Assembly: GCA_961205875.1 (NCBI GenBank)
Contig: OY540822.1
Location: 11,534,501-11,598,500, forward strand
Length of the DNA stretch: 64,000 bases
Origin: Sialis fuliginosa
Lineage: Eukaryota > Arthropoda > Insecta > Megaloptera > Sialidae
Reading direction: 5' to 3'
The position numbers and the translations under genes are program-made. The notes beneath the pieces are model-generated. The model worked only from the letters and a program-made list of their open reading frames with translations. It did no database searches and had not been told where the DNA came from. Positions 54,001 to 63,000 of this stretch are shown here, one piece after another (position 1 is the first letter of the stretch; each line of letters begins with the position of its first letter).

Positions 54001-57000
54001 AAAAGGAAAGGGTTTTCATTTTGGCTGTATATATATTTTTATGTATTTTCGGGCATGACTCCAACAAAAATGCACATATTCGGTTGTTTTTTATTTTGTT
54101 TAAAAGAGTATATTTCCGAGGTGCTCCCATATAAATTTCATCAGAATCTGACTATGGACTTCGAAGATACGCCACGCAATTTATTTTTTTGGCAACGATT
54201 TAAAAACTATTATAATCATTAATTTTTAAGTCGTTTTTTAACTTGATTTTTCAAAAAAAATCACAGATGATTTTGATTTTATAAACTATATAAAATAACC
54301 GCAAGTTAATATAATATTCAGTTTCCTAAAATAAAAAAAATACCCCAAACGAAAATAATTTGAGAACTTCACTATACTAAGCACTGTTCGATCAAAAGTC
54401 TATACTGTACTGGTACCACTCTTGAACGCTTTAAGAGCAAAGTACATATATTTTCTTTTTGGATTGATGGGCTACTTTTTTGTAATTCTCATGAACTCAT
54501 GTTACTAATAAAACAACTACCTCTTTATTAAATCAATTTAATTACCAAAATAGTTTTTTCTTTTCTTTTTTAATTATAGCCTTTTACTTTGTATATGTTT
54601 TTGCTTCAGTAAAGAACAACGTAAAACCATTAATGAACACTTAGTGTTAGTTTTTTCTATTACACAAACGTTATAAAATAAAGAGTCGTAAAATTTAAAA
54701 CAATGTAAAGCATTTACATAAAAAATACACTTTTCTTTTTTCGTGGCCCGAACCGCGATAATTATTTGTCTACTGTTTTAAACAAAATAATCAATTATCA
54801 TCAAATCACGCTGTAAAACAGTTAAATGTATTTATTTCTAATTGAGTAAATTTAATTTAAAAATGCTCAACACTGGAGTATTGTTCATGACTGGTACCAG
54901 TACTTTATTTATATTTATACTTTTAATGAAATTAAAACCCATCTGAGAGAGAAACAACTTACAAAATGCAACAGAGCGTTGTTGAAAAGTAATTTTCATT
55001 TCTTTTTGATTTAAATTCACTTTTATTTATTATAATAATAACATAACTGTCGTAGAAAAAATGTTTGAATTATTAAAATGATTTTTATAATACCTATAAT
55101 ATTTTTTATGAAGTATAAAATTTTCTACAGTCTAACAGCATTACTTAATATTACATACATTGTTATTTTATTATGTATTATTTAATCCTAATTAAAATAT
55201 TACTTTCTCTAATACAATAAAGAATATATTAATATATTTATTGTAGGTACTTACATTATATTAAAAATACTCAAATATTTAAATAAACATAATATTATAC
55301 ATACTTTTATAACCTTTTACAGCTATTATTTTCGATGAAATACAAAAAAATAACTTATACTAATTTAATCATCTATTACAGTGGTTCTTAAACTAGGGTC
55401 TGCTGATTTTTTTCCGGGGGGGAGGGGGGGGGGGGTCCGTGAAACATATTTGGCATAAATCAAAGTGCTTTTACATTTCTATTTACCAGTGATTAATTAG
55501 TACCTAACGACCTTCTTTATTCCTATAAATAATTGTTTAAAAGGGGGTCCCCAGACTATATAAGTTTAAGAACCGCTGATCTATTAAGTTCAACTTAAAT
55601 GCCGTGTTTAGACCGAAAAAACAAAATTGCAACAAACCATATTCATTTTTAAATACGAAGTATTTTAAAATACCGTGTTGTTTTTTTTTTGTCTAAAAAA
55701 TATTGTTCCAGATTAACAGTATATTATTATTAATATATGACGCCTCTGGGATAATGTGCATGGAAATGACGATAGTAACATTTAAGAAAAAATGGCCGCC
55801 GTAAAAATTTAGTAACAGTTTCATATACTGACTAGAATTGGTTGTTATGTATCCTACATCTTTCCTAATCTAAGATAGAGTTGATTAAGAATCACCAAAT
55901 GTCCATCTACGCCACTGATAAGATAAAAAAATAAAACTAGGGATGTACAAATTACAAATAAAAATTTGTTTTAAAGTTAAATTGATTTTAATTAACTTGT
56001 AACGATCAAAAAATTTAGTTTTTACTAACCAAGTAAAGTTAAAACCAACGCCCAATTCTGAATAAAATAATTTCAATAAAAATAGAACACCGTTGGTTGC
56101 TTTTATAGTTCTTCTTTATATTGATTTGAATTTGAATCATAATAACATTTCAATACAAAAAATACAAGTAGCCGAAGCTATTGTCAACAATATTAGTTCA
56201 TTTTTGACAATGGAACTTTTACTTCTCTCTAAAATACTGACCTTCAAAAAAACAAAACAAAAGAGATTGTACTTTTAGAGAAAAAAAATGTATGTAACTA
56301 ACTTCATATTAGTGATATGATTACAAAATATGTTTCTTCTATAGAACACCAATGATCAAGAAGAAAAGATCAGGGCCGTTTCCTATAGAACATCGCAGCT
56401 TTCACAAGAGGCAATTCCTCTTAAGCAGTACAGGTAATTATAGTTTTGATTAGAGATGTTTACATCAGCAGTACTAAACAAGTTGCTTACTTTAATTCGT
56501 TATCGATATACAAGTAAGGTACTGGCACCAGTCCTACCCGCTTTAAGAGCAAGTTATATAGTTTTTTGGGATTGATGGGGTTATTTTTTATAATTTTCAT
56601 AAACTCATCTTACTAAGTACCTCTTTAATTAATTATATTTGCTATAATGATTACAAGATAAATAATCGTAACATTAATAATTAGTTTTGACACCCATTGG
56701 CCGATTTTTATCAAAAGCTCTTTTACAGTTAAGTATCTATAGATTATCAATATCAACAAATATTTCTAATTAAGTACATTTAATTAAACAAATGTCCAAC
56801 ACTGGGGTATTATCCAAGACTGTTACCAGTATCTGATTTTATTTTGTGCATTCTGAAGTAACATAATGTTAATGTAAAAATTGATTCACAAAAGTTAAGA
56901 TAGAGATTTAACCAAAACAATATTATACCTTTTTTACACTTTTGTTTAAATAAAGACAAGCATATACCCACAATATACTCTATCTTTTCTTTTGTGAAGA

Positions 57001-60000
57001 TTCGATTTTCGAATCAGATGAACAGTCACAAGACAATTTTTGCTACTGATGTTTCAGTGGTCGTAAACATTTAAATCAGGTTGTATGTAGCATATTATAG
57101 ATGGTAAAATATTATGCCGATTTAGTACAGTACACTCCCAAGGCCTCAATGTCATGTAATTATAACTGTATTTTGCATCTACATGCATATGTACAGGATG
57201 TACATATTGTATATAACTTTAAAATTTTCACTCTATAGTCAAGTTTTACATCTTAAAATTACAAATAATTTAGTAGTTACAGCAATTTAAATAAAGTAAA
57301 ATAATTAAAATATAAAATACAGTTTTCTTCCTTTTTCCTTGATTTTTTAAATTAAGAATGTCTCTATTTATATAATATGTGTTATCACTACTTTATAGAT
57401 AGTGCTTCTTAAACTTTTTGATGTCGCGGCTCCCCTGCAACTCAAATTGATAACCCACGGCCCCCCTAGTTTTTTTTTGGAACCCAAGTTGATTAAAAAA
57501 ATTTATTTGTTTAATGTTCACTTCTGTATAACTGTAGTGCTATCTAGCCGTAAAGGAAGTATTTAGGATTCTTGTCAACAGTTTAAAATTTTTGATTTAA
57601 AAAAAACAGTCGTAAAAATATAATCATTTTAACAAAATTTCATATAATCATAATTTAAGCAAGTATGTATATCTGTGGCGAGGCGTGAAATTTTTAATAA
57701 GGGAAGCATATTTTGTCAATCCTCCCCCTCCTATTAACAAAAAAAATTAGTTATGGTTATGAAACACTTTGAGTTTAAGCTTTTACTTTTTTAAATAAAT
57801 TCTTATATATTTATATAGTAACTAAATGATTCTACGTCTTATTCTCTTGTATTTTAGTCGATATTTGTATGACGAGTTGAAGTTCACTGTAGGAAATTTC
57901 ACTAAAAAATTTCGAATTTTTGATTTCGTTAAAAGTATGTTTATTGTATAGAAAATGACGTGAAAAGTTGAACTGTTCAAACCGCAGGTCTGTATCTCAA
58001 ATCGTTCACGAGATATAGCCTCTCAAAGTTTTAGTTTTTTCAAATTTTTGGAGAAAAAAGACCATAACTTTTGAACGCGTGGTCGGAATTGATTTTAGTT
58101 GACGGATTTGGAATCAGCATGTCAAAATCTATATAATGACATGTATAATACTTTAAAATCAGACAAAAAAAATTTGGTCAAAAATCGACATTTTTTTAAG
58201 GTATACCCCTTTGAATTTTTTCGATTTTTCGCGAAATTTTTTCTTCCGAGTTTTAAGGTATTATACATGTCATTATATAGATTTTGACACGCTGATTCCA
58301 AATCCGTCAACTAAAATCAAATCCGACCACACGTTGAAAAGTTATGGCGTTTTTTCTCAAAAAATTTGAAAAAACTAAAACTTTGAGAGGCTATATCTCG
58401 AGAACGATTTGAGATACAGACCTGCGGTTTGAACAGTTCAACTTTTCACGTCATTTTCTATACAATAAACATACTTTTAACGAAATCAAAAATTCTAAAT
58501 TTTTTAGTGAAATTTCCTACAGTGAACTTCAACTCGTTATACAAATATAGACTAAAATACAAGAAAATAAGACGTAGAATCATTTAGTTACTATATTAAT
58601 ATCTAAGAATTTATTTAAAAAAGTTAAAACTTGAACTTAAGGTGTTTCATAATTAGTTTTTGGTAATATACTATTTCATAATTTTTAGTGGTTGTTAGTG
58701 AAAAAGCCTAATTTTTAAATAACGTATAACTACTTATTCTTTCAAAAAAATTTTGATAATAATTTTATTTATTGCTAATGCGTCAATAAATTTAAAGCTT
58801 GTTCAACCTGAAAGTATTTTTTGATAATATGGCCTATCAAACGGGAAATTAAATAAATAATTTAGACTAGTCGAATATGTAAAAATGTACACAGTACCGG
58901 CTTTAGGAGTGGAGGGGGGGGCAAACTAGGGCGTCTTTATTTTACATTTTTTACTGTGAATTTGTATTTTTAGCAGGGTTGACCCTAGTTTATCATCTGA
59001 CCGTTACATCTCAGCTCCACCTGCAAGTGTAACTTCCATGGCCAACACTGGACCAGTGGTCTTTAATAATAGCCGATCTATTGATAATAATCAGTACGAC
59101 AATCATTACTGGGATGTATATGATGACGACGTTGATCTATACAGAGATGTCGGTAAGTAGAATAACTGTTTTATTAACAGACTTCAAAAAATTATGTTTG
59201 GGCATAACTCCGATAAATATGCACCGATTTGGTTGAATTTTTGTTTGTTTGAAAGAGTATACTCCTGACATGGCCCCATACAAATTTTATCAGAATCTGA
59301 CCATGGACTTCGAAGAGGGAAAAATGAAAAACTTAAAATCGACTTCAAAAAAACCCTAAATAAATAATTAAATTTAATAGTTTTGGAAGTAGGTATCAAG
59401 TCAATAAAAAATTTAACAAAAGAAAACGGACTTAAAAAACTGTTAAATTTAATTATTATATAGTTTTCAGTATTTTAAAGGTTTTTTGAAGTCGGGTTTT
59501 TTTTAAATGGTTTTTATGTCTGTATATCCATCAAATTTTTACTTTCTTATACTTATCTATACACCCTATAAAAATGTAATGTTAAGCCGATTTTGGTAGA
59601 CTTTGATGGAAATACACATTCTCACGATATTTTCGCCTGGGAAGAATTATATATTTTTTTAAATTCGAATAATTTTTGTATAGATATATCCATGATTTAT
59701 GTCCAATTCATTCATATAAAAAAGTCCCGTGGGATACATAATATTCGGTTATTTTTTTAGATTACGGACAAAATTATTCGCCAAACAGCCAAGAAACCTT
59801 GCAGGATAATAGACCTACCCCAGCTCCAGTAGTGCAAAATCACCATCAACAAGCTTATTCACCCACCCCTAACAATATCTACAATTCTGATATAAATGTG
59901 TACCACAATGTAGCTACCCAGGATTATTCAGAGGTAAAATCCTTTATATTTTCAATTTCTTTTACCTTTTATAAGAGACCAATCTGCAAATATCAAGGGA

Positions 60001-63000
60001 ATCTTACGATCGATTATATTTTATACTCCCTGGGAAATGATTTTAATTTTATATTCGGATGAAGATAAAATTAACTTATCTATGTATATATTTAGCGATA
60101 TGTATTCATCTTTCAAATAAGAAATTAGCTGCGAAGTAAAATATAATAATATTAATTAAGACTATAAATGTAATACACCCTTCTTTACTCTTAGTAACTG
60201 TAGAAGTTGAAATATGAAAACAATTTTGTCGGTATTCAAATTATTTACGATAAATAAACGATGTTTATATACAAATCTAAATATCGTTTATTTTTAAAAT
60301 ATATTTTTAAAAATGTACCTATAATTGCAAAACGCTTTTATGAAATATATTTAACAGAAATTACTTTTATTTTGTCGAAATAAATTACATGAAAAATTGT
60401 TCATGATTTAAAATTAGATGCATAAAATTTTACTAAAAAAATATGTTTTAGATTTCGTTCAAAAGAAAGTTTCAAATTTTAGATCTGTATGTCAAACCAT
60501 TTTCGAGATATAGCCTCTCTCTTTCCGAAATTCGATAGGTAAAAATTGATCAAAATCGATATTTTTCAAAATATAAACTTTTACTTATTGTTAGTATATT
60601 TATGAATTTTTATTTCGCGATCATTGCCAAAAATTAAAAATGGGCCTCTACCAATTTCTGCTTAGTGTTTTTTGGGTACGTGATTTGTATTTATCTTTAC
60701 AGCGGATTATTTCCTAAATAACAAATTTTTAGAAAAAATGTTTCACACAAAAGTTTCATATACAGTTTATTTCAAGTTGAATAAGACATAGGAAATTTAA
60801 CATGGGGACAATTAGAAATGTTGTAGTAACCTTTGGTTAAATTTAACGATGTGTCATTGGTGCAATTTGAAATGCCGCCTCGAAATAGTAAAATACATTA
60901 ATGAAATTAAAGTAAACCTCCTAGATAAAATTATAATAATATTTTTTGGCAGATATAAATTTTAAAACAAAATACGAATTACTATTTTATTAAATTGTAT
61001 GGCGGCATTTCAAAATGCACCAATCACACATCGTTAAATTTGACCAAAGGTTATCACAAAATTTGCCTTAATCAACTTGGAATACACTGTATAGTATATT
61101 GTATATATATTTAAATATACCTATTTTGTAGGGGTTTTTTTTCAGGTCAAAATATTAATTAAAGAACTAAACCAATGTTCAAATCATTTTAATTAATAGC
61201 GCTTATTTTAATTTTCAACATTTTTGTCTTCATCAGAAATTAACAATTATCCCTATAAGAAATCATAAACATCTATGAATATCTTGTTCATCTGCTTATG
61301 TTACTTACTTATGTTTATGATTTCTTATAGGGATAATTGTTAATTTCTGATGAAGACAAAAATGTTGAAAATTAAAATAAGCGCTATTAATCAAAATGAT
61401 TTGAACATTGGTTTAGTTCTTTAATTAATATTTTGACCTGAAAAAAACCCCTACAAAATAGGTATATTTAAATAATATCAAGATGGTCATATATATGAAT
61501 ACTAATATATATATATATATATATATATATTTTATAATAATTATTTCTAGGAGGAAGTTGATCAATATCAAAGTGCCCGACAACCAATACGGTAAGTTAA
61601 ATTTTATACATAATATCTAACGAATAGAATTTTTAAACAGGTGTGACGTTTCAAAATTAATTTTGTTTAAAATAAATAAGTAGATACCTATATTACCGTT
61701 TTCCATTTATAATTAATGTTATTAATATAACAAGTCCGGTCCTGTTAGATATCTATCTATCTAGTTATTGTATGAAAGCAGTTTTGTTATGATATCTAGG
61801 GGAAATAAAAATGACCTGAGTTATGACGCTGTACCATCTATTGTTCCTGTTAGCTCTACATCTCGTACAACTACAAGTACAAGTACAACTACATCAACAA
61901 CTACAACTAATCGTCCAAGCACTTCTGCGTATGTAAGGTACAAAAACAACCCAACCCAGTCCTTGGTTGTTGATTTTTCTGTTCTAGTTTCAGTAGAGGA
62001 AAATTGTATTTTATTTTAATTAATTGGATACAAGAGATAAAATAAAATTTCTGAAACATTGTTATAAATACAGGGCCGTAACTAGAGGTTCTCGATTCCC
62101 GGGACAGCTAGTGACCTCAGTATTTGCAAAATATAAAAATTGAAGACCGTTGTTTTTGTTCCTCAATTTTGCCAACCCCAATTTTTCCGCTGCTCCGGGA
62201 ACCCTGGTGGTAGTTACGGCCCTGTATATACAGTTATTATTGTATCGATTTTTTTCATCTTTTATGTATGAACACTTGTTAAAATTGTTGTGTTTTAAGA
62301 AACCTTTCAAAATATCAGAATTTTTAATATTGTACTTCAAAATATGTATATATTTTTAGAAGACGCTCAAGAATTTTAAATTTTTTAATAATAAATAAAT
62401 AATTATACTAATAGCGGTAATAAATTTTAAATATGAACATTTTCAATGGGGTTTGTCAGAAATAAAACTCACGTTTATAAAATTAATAAATATTAATTTT
62501 ATGATTAAAAAATCACCGAAGCATCAAAAATTGGTATATTAGTTTAAAATTTAAAAATTCTTGAGTGCATTTTAAAATTAGCTTCAAAGAATTCAACATT
62601 CCTTAATAAGAAAATAATTACGTGGTCGGAGAGAAAAAACAGGATTTAAACAAATCTCAAAACATTTTTAATCATATTTGAAGAGGCTTCTTAAATTCTT
62701 AAAATGCCAAAAACTAACAAATTTTCGTACAGAACAATAAAAAATCAGTATTATAGTTTTTGTGATTTAAATGCGATATTTAATAGCTAAATTAAAATTG
62801 ATTTAAATAGATAATTATTTTCTTCTGCTGAAACAATCGAATGGAAAATAATTGGCAAGAAAGTAAGGGCAGTAATTTTGAATCTGTAGTTACGTAGACC
62901 AAGCGATTCCCAAACTAAATTTTTAAAAATCATTAATTTTCTTCTGTGTGTACGGTTTGGGGACCGCTGTTTAGTCGATGGTAATGGTATTGTAGATTAG

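Larger units (their letters stand above)
53683..56344 (+). other. Intron C-D: repeats, no exon seen
   Basis: This 2.7 kb intron holds a copy of the GGGCATAACTCCGA-type repeat (53935-54165), a main-family MITE copy (54407-54905), and a complete hAT-type MITE with intact target duplications (55379-55578). Near 55908 there is a hAT-like end, CAGTGGCGTAGATGG, on the minus strand. A short minus-strand ORF near 55885-56076 overlaps it and is not credible as a gene. Confidence 0.65.
56434..58976 (+). other. Intron D-E: MITE and a ~900 bp palindrome
   Basis: The intron contains a truncated main-family MITE (56517-56834), a hAT-like end near 57409 (TGCTTCTTAAACTTTTTGAT) and the large inverted repeat at 57752-58653. 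The two 62-residue ORFs on opposite strands here are mirror images of each other, produced by the palindrome, and are not genes. Confidence 0.75.
59934..61550 (+). other. Intron F-G: two adjacent hairpin elements
   Basis: At about 60380-60560 is a fragment related to the arms of the 57752-58653 palindrome (GAGATATAGCCTCTC). Two separate inverted-repeat elements follow almost end to end, at 60761-61092 and 61108-61474, then a TA microsatellite. No coding exon seen. Confidence 0.7.

Noticed and set aside
58099-58310. Two 62-residue ORFs on opposite strands starting with the same 20 residues
   Set aside because: They are mirror readings of the 57752-58653 palindrome, not a duplicated gene.
62062-62359. 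Overlapping ORFs on both strands with RAVTTTRVPGAAEKLG and similar text
   Set aside because: They are produced by the 154-base inverted-repeat MITE at 62071-62224.
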